NCBI RefSeq assembly: GCF_019392245.1
Contig: NZ_JAHXRL010000002.1
Coordinates: 186,001-250,000, forward strand
Direction: 5' to 3'
Origin: Sulfitobacter sp. CW3
Lineage (GTDB): Bacteria > Pseudomonadota > Alphaproteobacteria > Rhodobacterales > Rhodobacteraceae
Length of the DNA stretch: 64,000 nt
Both the position numbers and the translations under genes were made by a program. Every line of letters starts with the position of its first letter. The stretch's first letter is position 1. Of this stretch, positions 17,965 through 27,010 are shown piece after piece. Below the pieces are notes generated by a model that saw only the letters and a program-made list of their open reading frames with translations, was not told the DNA's origin and made no database searches.

Positions 17965-20160
17965 TCAGTAAAAACTTTGCGGGTCAATATCGACGGCAAT
18001 CCGCATATCGCCCTTTAGCCTTAGCTGCCCGACCCATTTGGCCAGCGCCTCTTGCAAGGGTACCGACTTGTCCGCCTTGACCAACAACCGCACCCGGTGA
18101 CGCCCCCGCACCCGTGCAATCGGTGCCGGTGCGGGGCCGTAAACCTGCGCCCCAACCGCGCGCAGCGGCCCGTCTTGGCGGGCCAGTTGATTGCCCGCAT
18201 CGAAAATCGCCGCCACGTCAGGGCCGCTTAGGATGATCCCCGCCATACGGCCATAGGGCGGCACACCGGCCTGACGTCGCTCTGCGGCCTCGGCCTTCCA
18301 GAACTGTTCCTCCTCGCCTGCAAGAATGGCGCGGATCACCGGATGGTCCGGCTGATAGGTCTGCAATAATGCGGCTCCGGGTGCCTCTGCGCGACCGGCC
18401 CGCCCCGCAACCTGCCGCATCAATTGAAAGGTACGCTCGGCCGCGCGCAGGTCCGACCCCATCAGCCCGAGGTCCGCGTCGATCACCCCCACCAATGTCA
18501 GGTTCGGAAAGTTATGGCCCTTGGCGACCAGTTGTGTGCCGATAATAATGTCGGCAGCCCCCTCAGCGATGCCTGCAATCTCGGCCTTCAGGGCGCGCGC
18601 TGATCCGTACATGTCCGAGCTTAACGTGGCGACCCGCGCATCAGGCCACAATGCGGCGGCCTCTTCGCCCAACCGTTCGACCCCCGGCCCCACGGCTGCC
18701 AGTTTCCCTTCGGCTTCGCAGGACGGGCAGGCATCGGGCATGGGTTTGCTTTCGCCGCATTGATGGCAGACCAACCGTTTCAGGAACCGGTGTTCGACCA
18801 TCCGTGCGTCGCAATGATCGCAGGCAATCTGGTGGCCGCAGGCCCGGCACAATGTCACAGGCGCATAGCCGCGGCGGTTGATAAACAACATCGCCTGCTC
18901 GCCGCGCTCCAGCCGTTTGTCGACCTCTGCACGCAGCGTCGGAGACACCCATTTATCGCTGGGCAACCCTTCGGACCGCATATCAATCGCGCCCATTTCC
19001 GGCATGACCGCTGGCCCGAACCGCGAGGTCAGCTCAACCCGTATGTATTTTCCCGCCTCGGCGTTGGCCCAGCTTTCCAGACTTGGCGTGGCCGAGGCCA
19101 GAACCACCTGCGCCCCACAGATCGACGCGCGCAGCACCGCCATGTCGCGGGCATTATACAGCACGCCCTCTTCTTGTTTGTAGGATGTATCATGTTCTTC
19201 ATCGACCACGATCAGCCCCAGATTCTGGAACGGCAAAAACAGCGCCGACCGCGCACCGATCACCACTTGCGCTTGCCCCTGCCCGACCATGCGCCAAATG
19301 CGGCGGCGTTCGGTCATGGTGGCCCCCGAATGCCATTCCGCAGGCTTTGCGCCAAACCGCGCCTCGACCCGGTGGAGGAATTGTTCAGTCAGCGCAATTT
19401 CGGGCAACAGTACCAGCGCCTGACGCCCGGCTTTCAACGCGGCGGCCACGGCCTCAAGATACACTTCGGTCTTGCCTGATCCTGTCACACCGCGCAGCAA
19501 TGTCGTGCCGTATTTGCCCGATTGCACCCCTTTGGCCAGCAGCGCCGATGCATCCGCCTGATCCTGCGTCAGCTCTTTGCTGGGCAGGCTTGGATCCATC
19601 CGCAAAAACGGCAAATCGCGGGGGCTGTCTTGTTCGACCACAGCGTCTTGCGCCACCAACCCCTTGATCACCGATGATGTCACACCGGCCATTTCGGCCA
19701 GTTCCTTGAGGGTAAAGGACAGATCACCGTATTCCGCCAAGGTTTCCAACACCCGACGCCGTGCATCGGTCATCCGGTCGGGCTCCGACGTGCCGCGCCG
19801 GTAAATCTTGCGCATCGAGGGCGGGTCACCCAGCCCCGGCGCGCGGGTCGCCAGCCGCAACATCGCGGGCATTGGCGTCAGCGTATAGGCGGCCGCCTTG
19901 CTTAGAAACAGTCGCAATTCCTCGCGCATGGGGGCGGCGTCCATCACGCGAATAACAGACCGGATTTTCGACAATTCATAATCGCCCTGCCCCGCGCCCC
20001 AGACAACGCCCAGCACCTTGCGCGGGCCCAGCGGCACTTCGACGAAAGCACCCAGATGGCAGCCGCCTTCGGGGGCCTTGTAATCAAGCGCGCGGCCCAA
20101 TGGTTGGGTCGTCAGAACGGCGACCAAATCACCTTGGTGAAAGAATTCTGGGGATGTCAC
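17965..20160 (-). CDS. priA: Primosomal protein N' (PriA helicase)
   Basis: 3'-5' DNA helicase that restarts stalled replication forks. 731 aa with the N-terminal DNA-binding domain, Walker A GVTGSGKTEVYLE, DEEH box VVDEEHDTSYKQEEG, and two zinc modules (CRACGHQIACDHC and CHQCGESKPMPDACPSC). The last third has the helicase C-terminal motif QVAGRAGRAEAPG. The length is normal. It diverges from the transaldolase-like gene across a 118-base intergenic region. Confidence 0.97.
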   Translation of the reverse strand: MTSPEFFHQGDLVAVLTTQPLGRALDYKAPEGGCHLGAFVEVPLGPRKVLGVVWGAGQGDYELSKIRSVIRVMDAAPMREELRLFLSKAAAYTLTPMPAMLRLATRAPGLGDPPSMRKIYRRGTSEPDRMTDARRRVLETLAEYGDLSFTLKELAEMAGVTSSVIKGLVAQDAVVEQDSPRDLPFLRMDPSLPSKELTQDQADASALLAKGVQSGKYGTTLLRGVTGSGKTEVYLEAVAAALKAGRQALVLLPEIALTEQFLHRVEARFGAKPAEWHSGATMTERRRIWRMVGQGQAQVVIGARSALFLPFQNLGLIVVDEEHDTSYKQEEGVLYNARDMAVLRASICGAQVVLASATPSLESWANAEAGKYIRVELTSRFGPAVMPEMGAIDMRSEGLPSDKWVSPTLRAEVDKRLERGEQAMLFINRRGYAPVTLCRACGHQIACDHCDARMVEHRFLKRLVCHQCGESKPMPDACPSCEAEGKLAAVGPGVERLGEEAAALWPDARVATLSSDMYGSARALKAEIAGIAEGAADIIIGTQLVAKGHNFPNLTLVGVIDADLGLMGSDLRAAERTFQLMRQVAGRAGRAEAPGAALLQTYQPDHPVIRAILAGEEEQFWKAEAAERRQAGVPPYGRMAGIILSGPDVAAIFDAGNQLARQDGPLRAVGAQVYGPAPAPIARVRGRHRVRLLVKADKSVPLQEALAKWVGQLRLKGDMRIAVDIDPQSFY

Positions 20161-20278
20161 CAGCTGCTCCGGCCTTGGGTTACGGTAATTAGGGTTTCAG
20201 CAGCGCGGATCATGCGCTAAAGCGTGTGGCAACAGACATAGCCATTAGGCCACCCTATTCCAACCGGAAGGAAGCATT

Positions 20279-20932
20279 ATGAAATTCTTTGTAGATACAG
20301 CTGAAATCGATGCGATTGCAGAACTGAACGATCTGGGCATGGTCGATGGGGTTACCACCAACCCGTCGTTGATCCTGAAATCTGGCCGCAACATTCTGGA
20401 AGTCACAAAAGAAATCTGTGATCTGGTCGACGGCCCCGTCTCGGCCGAGGTTGTTGCCCTTAAGGCAGACGACATGATCGCAGAAGGCCGCAAACTGGCC
20501 GAGATTGCTGAAAACATCGTTGTTAAACTGCCCCTGACATGGGACGGCCTAAAGGCGTGTAAGGTTCTGTCGGGCGAAGGCAAGATGGTTAACGTGACGC
20601 TTTGTTTCTCGGCCAATCAGGCTTTGATCGCGGCCAAAGCCGGCGCGACCTTTATCTCTCCTTTCATTGGCCGTTTGGATGATATCAACCTTGATGGCAT
20701 GGAGCTGATCCAAGACATCCGCATCATCTATGACAACTATGGCTTCGAGACCCAAATTCTGGCGGCCTCGATCCGCACGGTTAACCACGTTCTGGAAGCG
20801 GCGCGTATTGGTTCCGACGTGATGACCGCCCCACCAGAAGTGATCAAAAAGCTGGCCACGCACCCGCTGACCGACAAAGGACTTGAGCAGTTCATGGCGG
20901 ATTGGGCCAAGACCGGCCAAAACATCCTGTAA
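20279..20932 (+). CDS. Transaldolase / fructose-6-phosphate aldolase family
   Basis: A 217-residue class I aldolase of the small transaldolase (TalC/FSA) group. It starts [16 protein letters not shown], has [14 protein letters not shown], and the Schiff-base lysine is Lys83 in [10 protein letters not shown]. Such proteins act either as transaldolase in the pentose phosphate pathway or as fructose-6-phosphate aldolase; sequence by eye does not decide. GGAAGGA lies just ahead of the ATG. It is monocistronic, followed by a perfect hairpin. Confidence 0.92.
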   Translation: MKFFVDTAEIDAIAELNDLGMVDGVTTNPSLILKSGRNILEVTKEICDLVDGPVSAEVVALKADDMIAEGRKLAEIAENIVVKLPLTWDGLKACKVLSGEGKMVNVTLCFSANQALIAAKAGATFISPFIGRLDDINLDGMELIQDIRIIYDNYGFETQILAASIRTVNHVLEAARIGSDVMTAPPEVIKKLATHPLTDKGLEQFMADWAKTGQNIL

Positions 20933-20939
20933 GACATTC

Positions 20940-20970
20940 TTGCGTGCGCAGCTTCTAGCCGCGCACGCAA
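20940..20970 (+). terminator. Hairpin after the transaldolase-like gene
   Basis: TTGCGTGCGC and GCGCACGCAA form a perfect 10-bp stem with an 11-nt loop, eight bases past the stop codon. It lacks a downstream T-run, so it may act as a Rho-assisted terminator or a 3'-end protector. Confidence 0.55.
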
Positions 20971-21209
20971 CATTCCCCGACCGAGCGACTACAGCCAAGC
21001 GAACTAGACCGCTGATATGGCCGCTGGGCTGAACACCCTAGAGTTGATCAAAACAGGTGCAATTAAACCGACGCGATTAGCGCAGGTGCAGGCATCAACG
21101 ACCCTATCAAGCACGGATTTTGGCAAAAAATTGCCATAGCCCCATCAGAAAGTTGCAGATTCCGGGCTGCTCACGTGTTATTGCGTATAAAAATACAAAT
21201 GAGACGAGC

Positions 21210-21917
21210 ATGAGCAGCAACCATAAAATCGAAGATTCACTTCGGGAAGCGATCATTTCGCAGCCTGATGTCATTCTGGACGACAATGACGTGATGCAGG
21301 CCCTAATCGCGGCCAATGAACGCGCGATGGGCGGCAATATCGTTGACCTGCGCGGCATCGCAATGGACCGCCTGGAAACCCGGTTAGACCGGTTGGAAGA
21401 CACCCACCGCAGTGTCATCGCCGCAGCCTATGAAAACCTTGCTGGCACCAATCAGGTTCACCGCGCCATTTTGCGGATGCTGGACCCAGTAGAATTCGAA
21501 ACATTCCTGCGCGATCTGGGCGGCGATGTGGCCCAGATCATGCGGGTCGATGTGGTCAAGCTGGTTTTAGAATCCGCCCAAAGCGACAATGACGCCGCCG
21601 TGAAACGTCTTGGCGATGTGCTCAGCGTGGCTGAACCGGGCTTTATCGACGACTACCTGACATCGGGGCGCGGGGGAAATGTGCGGCAGGTGACACTGCG
21701 CGGCACCCAAGACAGCCCCGCAAGCGTGTATGGCGACAAGGCCGAATGGATCAGATCTGAGGCCTGTTTGAAACTGGACTTTGGTGATGGTCGCCTGCCC
21801 GGTTTGCTGATCCTGGGATCAGAAGACCCGCATATGTTCGGCCCCCAACAAGGTACAGATTTGCTCGGCTTTTTCACCGGTGTATTCGAGCGCATCATGC
21901 GCCGTTGGTTGTCTTGA
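21210..21917 (+). CDS. DUF484 family protein
   Basis: A 235-residue member of DUF484, a GAF-like cytoplasmic family usually encoded directly before xerC. The chosen ATG at 21210 gives MSSNHKIEDSLREAIISQP; the open frame extends to 21120 without a better start. It has a heptad-rich stretch (RLETRLDRLEDTHRSVIAAAYENL) and the C-terminal GAF-like part ending in EDPHMFGPQQGTDLLGFFTGVFERIMRRWL. The gene overlaps the start of xerC, and the function is unknown. Confidence 0.88.
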   Translation: MSSNHKIEDSLREAIISQPDVILDDNDVMQALIAANERAMGGNIVDLRGIAMDRLETRLDRLEDTHRSVIAAAYENLAGTNQVHRAILRMLDPVEFETFLRDLGGDVAQIMRVDVVKLVLESAQSDNDAAVKRLGDVLSVAEPGFIDDYLTSGRGGNVRQVTLRGTQDSPASVYGDKAEWIRSEACLKLDFGDGRLPGLLILGSEDPHMFGPQQGTDLLGFFTGVFERIMRRWLS

Positions 21918-22858
21918 GCACTGGCGCAAATTCGCTTTTGATCAGCCCTGCCGCGCGGGACGCGTTGCAAACATGGCTGGATCACCAACGGGCCCTAAAA
22001 GGCGCTGCCGAGAATACAATTACGGCCTATCAGGGTGACGTGATCGATTTTCTGGCCTTTATGACCGTGCATAAAGGCGACAGTCAGGGATTGGGCGCTT
22101 TGGCCAAGCTGACCATATCCGACATGCGCAGCTGGATGGCCAAAACACGCGGGCCGGATGTTGGGCCACGGTCTTTGGCGCGCAAACTGTCATCGGTCAA
22201 GGCGTTCTATCGGTGGCTGGCCGAGCGAGAGGGGTTTGAGCCGACCGCAGTTCTGTCCACGCGCTCACCAAAGTTCTCAAAAAAACTCCCCCGCCCCTTG
22301 GCGGTTGATGCCGCCAAAGCCATGATCGATTGCGTCGAAATGCAATCTCGCCATGCATGGGTCGCCGCGCGCGATGTGGCCGTGCTGACCCTGCTGTGGG
22401 GTTGCGGGCTGCGCATATCAGAGGCGCTAGGCCTCAAGGGGGCAGACGCACCTTTGCCGGATGTTTTACGTATTGTCGGCAAGGGCGGAAAGGAACGCGT
22501 TGTGCCCGTGCTGCCGGCGGCCAAAGACGCCGTTGAGGCATATCTGCGCATCTGCCCCTTCCCCCAAGAACGCGATGCGCCCCTGTTCAAGGCGGTGCGG
22601 GGTGGCCCCTTGGCCGCGCGGGCGATTTCTCAGGTGATGATGGATGCGCGGATGCAATTGGGTTTGCCTGCAACAGCCACGCCGCATGCCATGCGCCATA
22701 GCTTTGCGACACATCTGCTGGACGCGGGCGGCGATCTGCGGGCAATCCAAGAATTGCTGGGGCACGCGTCGCTTTCGACCACCCAAGCCTATACGGCGGT
22801 CGATACGGCCCGCTTGATGGAAGTCTATAACAACGCCCATCCCAAAGCCGCCAGATAG
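21914..22858 (+). CDS. xerC: Tyrosine recombinase XerC
   Basis: Site-specific recombinase that, with XerD, resolves chromosome dimers at dif. About 314 aa. It has an N-terminal SAM-like domain and the catalytic residues Arg in GCGLRISEAL, Lys in GKGGKERVVPV, HxxR in HAMRHSFATHLL, His in LLGHASLSTTQ and the Tyr in AYTAVDT. The C-terminus VYNNAHPKAAR is typical of XerC rather than XerD. No ATG lies near the start. TTG at 21914 overlaps the DUF484 stop (TTGA) and TTG at 21905 or 21938 are alternatives, so the exact start is uncertain. Confidence 0.93.
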   Translation: MSTGANSLLISPAARDALQTWLDHQRALKGAAENTITAYQGDVIDFLAFMTVHKGDSQGLGALAKLTISDMRSWMAKTRGPDVGPRSLARKLSSVKAFYRWLAEREGFEPTAVLSTRSPKFSKKLPRPLAVDAAKAMIDCVEMQSRHAWVAARDVAVLTLLWGCGLRISEALGLKGADAPLPDVLRIVGKGGKERVVPVLPAAKDAVEAYLRICPFPQERDAPLFKAVRGGPLAARAISQVMMDARMQLGLPATATPHAMRHSFATHLLDAGGDLRAIQELLGHASLSTTQAYTAVDTARLMEVYNNAHPKAAR

Positions 22859-22880
22859 CGCCTGCCCTTTCGCCAGTAGC

Positions 22881-22925
22881 CGATTTTTTTCAAAAAAATC
22901 GTTCCGGAATTTTTCAAAAATTCCG
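22881..22925. repeat. Tandem-hairpin intergenic element, copy A
   Basis: Two perfect hairpins in a row: CGATTTTTTT and AAAAAAATCG around a single C (22881-22901), then, after TT and a C, CGGAATTTTT and AAAAATTCCG around a single C (22905-22925). It lies between the convergent genes xerC and meaB, where it could terminate both, and resembles the elements at 41627 and 49526. Confidence 0.8.
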
Positions 22926-22933
22926 CCGCGATC

Positions 22934-23905
22934 CTAGCGGTCGAGCTGCATAACAAAATCCTGGGCCGCCTTCGTCGGGTCTTCAAGGCCCTCTGCTACG
23001 CGGTCTCCCAAAACCTTGAGAGCGGCTCTGGCCTTTGGGGCCTCCAGCTGGGCCAGCAATTCATGCTTCACTGATTGCTCGAACCAGTACCGCGCTTGCG
23101 ATGCGCGGGTGCGTTGCCAAAACCCGTTGGCGCGGCGCCATTCGATCAACGTCTGAACCTCGTCCCATGCCTCGGCCAGTCCGTCGTCCTGCAGCGCCGA
23201 CACCATCATCGCCTTGGGGAACCCGTCGGGGTCTTGGGGCCGCTTGCGCAGCAACCGCAACGCCCCGGCGTAATCTGCACATGTCCGCGACGCTGCGGGT
23301 TTCAAATCCCCGTCGGCTTTGTTGACCACAATGATATCGGCCATCTCCATGATCCCGCGTTTGACCCCTTGCAGCTCATCCCCACCCGCGGGGGCCAATA
23401 GCAACAAGAACAGATCAGACATTTCCGCCACAACGGTTTCCGACTGGCCAACCCCCACCGTTTCGATCAACACCACATCAAAACCTGCGGCTTCACACAG
23501 GCTGACGGCCTCGCGGGTGCGGCGCGCAACGCCACCCAGATGGGTCTGGCTGGGCGACGGGCGAATAAACGCGGCCTTTTCGCGGGACAGCAAATCCATG
23601 CGGGTTTTGTCGCCCAGAATAGACCCGCCCGAACGCGACGAGGACGGATCAATCGCAAGAACGGCGACCCGCAATCCGCGCCCGATTAACATCATGCCAA
23701 AGCTTTCGATAAAGGTCGATTTACCGACCCCCGGCGTGCCTGACAGACCAATCCGCAGCGCCTCTCGGTCTTTGGGCAGGGCTGCCAAAAGGGCTGTGGC
23801 CTGTGCGCGGTGATCCTCGCGCGATGATTCGACCAGCGTGATCCCCCGTGCCAACGCGCGGCGTTCACCTGCAACGATCCCCTTGGCCAATTCATCGATA
23901 TTCAT
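22934..23905 (-). CDS. meaB: Methylmalonyl-CoA mutase accessory GTPase MeaB
   Basis: G3E-family GTPase that loads and protects the cobalamin-dependent methylmalonyl-CoA mutase. 323 aa from the ATG at 23905 (MNIDELAKGIVAGERRALARG), which has a GGGGGCGG stretch upstream. Walker A is GTPGVGKSTF, followed by the MeaB/ArgK segments AIDPSSSRSGGSILGDKTRM, VETVGVGQSE and VVNKADGD. No mutase gene is in the window. It converges with xerC. Confidence 0.93.
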   Translation of the reverse strand: MNIDELAKGIVAGERRALARGITLVESSREDHRAQATALLAALPKDREALRIGLSGTPGVGKSTFIESFGMMLIGRGLRVAVLAIDPSSSRSGGSILGDKTRMDLLSREKAAFIRPSPSQTHLGGVARRTREAVSLCEAAGFDVVLIETVGVGQSETVVAEMSDLFLLLLAPAGGDELQGVKRGIMEMADIIVVNKADGDLKPAASRTCADYAGALRLLRKRPQDPDGFPKAMMVSALQDDGLAEAWDEVQTLIEWRRANGFWQRTRASQARYWFEQSVKHELLAQLEAPKARAALKVLGDRVAEGLEDPTKAAQDFVMQLDR

Positions 23906-24009
23906 GCGCCGCCCCCATGCTTGGCCTGCATCTTTCAAGCGATGTGATCCAAATGTCCAGACCAACGCAAGGGTTGGCGGCGCAGGGCATTTGTCCCATA
24001 AGCTGACGC

Positions 24010-26424
24010 ATGGCCTATGACCTTCCTATTGATGATGTAATGCCGCAGGTGATTGACGCCCTGCGCAGCGCGGGACGTGTCGTTTTGCAGGCCCCGCCCG
24101 GTGCCGGTAAAACCACCCGCGTTCCTTTGGCGATGCTCGGCGCGGGCCTGACCACAGGCAAAATCATCATGCTGGAACCCCGCCGCCTTGCCGCGCGGGC
24201 CGCCGCCGAACGGATGTCTGCCACCTTGGGGCAGGATGTCGGCCAGACTGTCGGTTTTCGCGTGCGCGGGGCATCGGCCATCAGCGCGCAAACGCGGATC
24301 GAGGTGGTCACCGAAGGCATCCTGACCCGCATGTTGCAGCAGGACCCTGATTTGCCCGGTGTCGGTGCCGTCATCTTTGACGAATTCCACGAACGGTCGC
24401 TGAACGCCGATCTCGGGCTGGCGCTGTGTCTTGAGGTTGCCGGCGCATTGCGGGACGATCTGTTACTGGTCGCCATGTCTGCCACGTTGGATGCTGGCCC
24501 TGTCGCGACCTTGATGGAGGCCCCCATCGTAACGTCGCAAGGGCGCAGCTTTCCCGTGACACCGCATTGGCTGGACCGGCCAACCGGCAAACAACGGTTC
24601 GAACAGGCGGTTGCCGATCTGGTGATCCACGCGCTGAACACATCTCCGGGATCGGCGTTGGTGTTCCTACCGGGCGAGGGCGAAATTCGCCGGGTCGAGG
24701 CCGCGTTGAAGGACCGCATACCGAAGGACTGCGCGCTTGCCCCGCTGTTCGGCGCGATGGAGTTCAAGGCACAGCGGGCTGCCATTGCACCGGCTGAAAC
24801 GGGGCGGAAGATCGTTCTGGCGACCTCGATCGCCGAGACCTCATTAACCATCGAAGGAATCCAGATCGTCGTTGATGGCGGCAAGGCGCGGCGTGCCCGT
24901 TTTGACCCTGCATCGGGCATGTCACGGCTGGTCACTGACCGCGTCACGCGGGCCGAAGCCACCCAAAGGGCCGGGCGTGCGGGTCGTATCAACGAAGGGG
25001 CAGCCTACAAGCTTTGGACGAAGGGTGAGGAAGGTGCATTGGCCGCCTTTCCCCCTGCCGAGATCGAAGTCGGCGATCTGTCATCCTTTGCGCTGGAGCT
25101 GGCCATTTGGGGCGCGCAGGCGGCCGACCTGAGTTTCGTCACGCCCCCCCACGAAGGCCGTCTGGCCGAGGCTCAATCCGTGTTGCAGATGCTGGGCGCA
25201 TTGGATGGCACCGCGCGGATCACCGAACACGGTCGCGCCTTGGCGAAGCTGCCTTTGCACCCCCGACTTGCGCATATGGTCGCCAAAGGCGGGCGCAGCG
25301 CGCCGACATTGGCCGCGATCCTGGCAGAGCGTGACCCGTTGCGCGGGGCCCCCGTTGATCTGTCGCTGCGCATGGATGCGGTCGCAGGGAAACGCACATT
25401 GGGCGAGGTCAACCACGCCACGCTCGCCCGTATCCGGCAAGAGGCCAAGCGCCTTGCGCGGGGTCAGAAAACCGATGGGCCGGATACATTGGGCGTGCTT
25501 GCTGCACTGGCCTATCCCGACCGTGTTGCGTTGCGCCGCAAGGGCGACAGCCCGCGTTTTGTAATGTCGGGCGGCAAGGGTGCGATAATGCCGGATGGCG
25601 ATCCGATGGCCAGCGAACGGTTGTTGGTGGCGACCGATCTGGATGGCGATCCACGCGAGGCGCGCATCCGTCAGGCCGTGCGCCTGTCTGACGCCGATTT
25701 GCGGGCGACCTTCCCCGAACAGATCGGGTGGCATGATGTCTGCATTTGGTCGCGCCGCGAAGGGCGGGTTCTGACGCGGCAACAGGAACGGTTCGGTGCC
25801 TTGGTGCTGGATGATCGTGCGTGGTCAGACGCCAGCCGCGATGAAATCGCGCTGGCGATGCTGGACGGTGTGCGGCAGTTGGGGTTGATGCCCGGTAAGG
25901 CCGCGAAACTGTTCCTTGCCCGCGCACGCCTGATGGGCAGCGATTTCCCCGATTTCTCGGAGCCGCATCTGATGGAGACCTTGGAGGACTGGCTGCTGCC
26001 GCATCTTTCCAATGTCCGCAGCACGGGCGACTGGAAAGGTTTTGATCTGCATCCGGCGCTTTTGGCGCGGCTTTCGTGGGATGAACAACAGATATTGGAC
26101 AAGGCAGCACCAGCGCATTTCACCACCCCCTTGGGCCGCAAGCTGGCAATTGATTATGACGGCGCACAGCCGCAGATATCGTTGCGCCTGCAAGAGGTGT
26201 TTGGCGTCACCCGCCACCCGATGATTGCGGGCCAACCGCTGCAAATTACATTGCTGTCCCCTGCCCAGCGCCCGGTTCAGGTGACCACAGATTTGCCGGG
26301 TTTCTGGACGGGATCATACGCCGATGTCCGCAAAGACATGCGCGCCCGATATCCGCGCCACCCGTGGCCCGAAGACCCGCCCCAAGCCGACCCGACGCTC
26401 AGGGCGAAACCGCGCGGCACCTAG
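24010..26424 (+). CDS. hrpB: ATP-dependent RNA helicase HrpB
   Basis: DEAH-box helicase; its role in RNA metabolism is poorly defined in most bacteria. 804 aa, a normal length. It has Walker A APPGAGKTTRVPL, DEFH in VIFDEFHERSLNADL, SATLD in VAMSATLDAGP, VDGGKARRARFDP and the QRAGRAGR motif, with a C-terminal HrpB-specific domain ending in RYPRHPWPEDP. The gene is divergent from meaB, with about 100 bases between. Confidence 0.95.
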   Translation: MAYDLPIDDVMPQVIDALRSAGRVVLQAPPGAGKTTRVPLAMLGAGLTTGKIIMLEPRRLAARAAAERMSATLGQDVGQTVGFRVRGASAISAQTRIEVVTEGILTRMLQQDPDLPGVGAVIFDEFHERSLNADLGLALCLEVAGALRDDLLLVAMSATLDAGPVATLMEAPIVTSQGRSFPVTPHWLDRPTGKQRFEQAVADLVIHALNTSPGSALVFLPGEGEIRRVEAALKDRIPKDCALAPLFGAMEFKAQRAAIAPAETGRKIVLATSIAETSLTIEGIQIVVDGGKARRARFDPASGMSRLVTDRVTRAEATQRAGRAGRINEGAAYKLWTKGEEGALAAFPPAEIEVGDLSSFALELAIWGAQAADLSFVTPPHEGRLAEAQSVLQMLGALDGTARITEHGRALAKLPLHPRLAHMVAKGGRSAPTLAAILAERDPLRGAPVDLSLRMDAVAGKRTLGEVNHATLARIRQEAKRLARGQKTDGPDTLGVLAALAYPDRVALRRKGDSPRFVMSGGKGAIMPDGDPMASERLLVATDLDGDPREARIRQAVRLSDADLRATFPEQIGWHDVCIWSRREGRVLTRQQERFGALVLDDRAWSDASRDEIALAMLDGVRQLGLMPGKAAKLFLARARLMGSDFPDFSEPHLMETLEDWLLPHLSNVRSTGDWKGFDLHPALLARLSWDEQQILDKAAPAHFTTPLGRKLAIDYDGAQPQISLRLQEVFGVTRHPMIAGQPLQITLLSPAQRPVQVTTDLPGFWTGSYADVRKDMRARYPRHPWPEDPPQADPTLRAKPRGT

Positions 26425-26476
26425 TTTCAGACGCTGGCATCAAATGTGCTGCCATCAATGTATTGGGAGGTAGGGG

Positions 26477-26512
26477 CTGCCGGGCACCCTGAACATCAGG
26501 ATGGCCCGGCAG
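26477..26512 (+). terminator. Stem-loop downstream of hrpB
   Basis: CTGCCGGG pairs with CCCGGCAG, and inside this CCTGA-ACA-TCAGG forms a second stem, giving a two-tier hairpin about 55 bases past the hrpB stop. No T-run follows, so the terminator role is tentative. Confidence 0.45.
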
Positions 26513-26959
26513 ATACTCGTTAACACGCACTAAGCGCTTACAGGGCATCAACTGATCAACGCGGCAAATCGTTCCATTACACCGCCAAACTCTTTAACTG
26601 TTACAACAGCACGACACCGGTTCAATTGGTCGGCACAGACAGTAGGGACGGCAAAACAAAACCTGCCCCTGTGTACGCCACGGCCAATATGCTGCAGTTT
26701 GTTTATTCACGCTGTTCAATGACAAAACGTTTCCAGCGCAGAACATTAAACCAATACTTTTATATTCTTTGCGCGATTGCGCTTAACCCCTGTCATCTCA
26801 CCCCCTGCACGGGCCTGCCGCAGACCGGCAGATGCACAGCGTCTGGGGCAACAGCGCGCTTTTGTTTCGCAGTCAGATAAATTGACCGTGCAACACCAAA
26901 AACTTGACTAGTTTCTATTGCGTCTGCCGTCCAAATCGCGTGCATATTTATATCAACTG

Positions 26960-26973
26960 CACCTGTGCAGGTG
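26960..26973. promoter_or_regulatory. Palindrome upstream of the FAD oxidoreductase, candidate operator
   Basis: CACCTG-TG-CAGGTG is a perfect 6-bp inverted repeat 38 bases upstream of the ATG at 27011, in an A/T-rich stretch with TATTTATAT just before it. It may be an operator or part of the leader. No regulator gene is nearby. Confidence 0.35.
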
Positions 26974-27010
26974 AAACGGCGCGATCCGCGCCCAACGAAA
27001 GCTGAATGAT

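Larger units (their letters stand above)
26425..27010. other. 586-bp non-coding region between hrpB and the FAD oxidoreductase
   Basis: No believable gene on either strand: a plus-strand frame at 26626-26880 has no coding look. The region holds a long hairpin (26477-26512), a second inverted repeat CTGCCG/CGGCAG near 26815, and a palindrome (26960-26973) 38 bases before the oxidoreductase start. It becomes A/T-rich from about 26700. It is long enough for a regulatory leader or a small RNA, but I see no defined promoter-terminator pair. Confidence 0.5.

Noticed and set aside
21905..22858. xerC as phage-type integrase
   Set aside because: It has the XerC C-terminus and sits behind DUF484, the normal chromosomal context; no other phage gene is present.
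26626..26880. Plus-strand 84-codon frame in the hrpB-oxidoreductase gap
   Set aside because: No ribosome binding site, atypical residue content and no pattern; probably chance.
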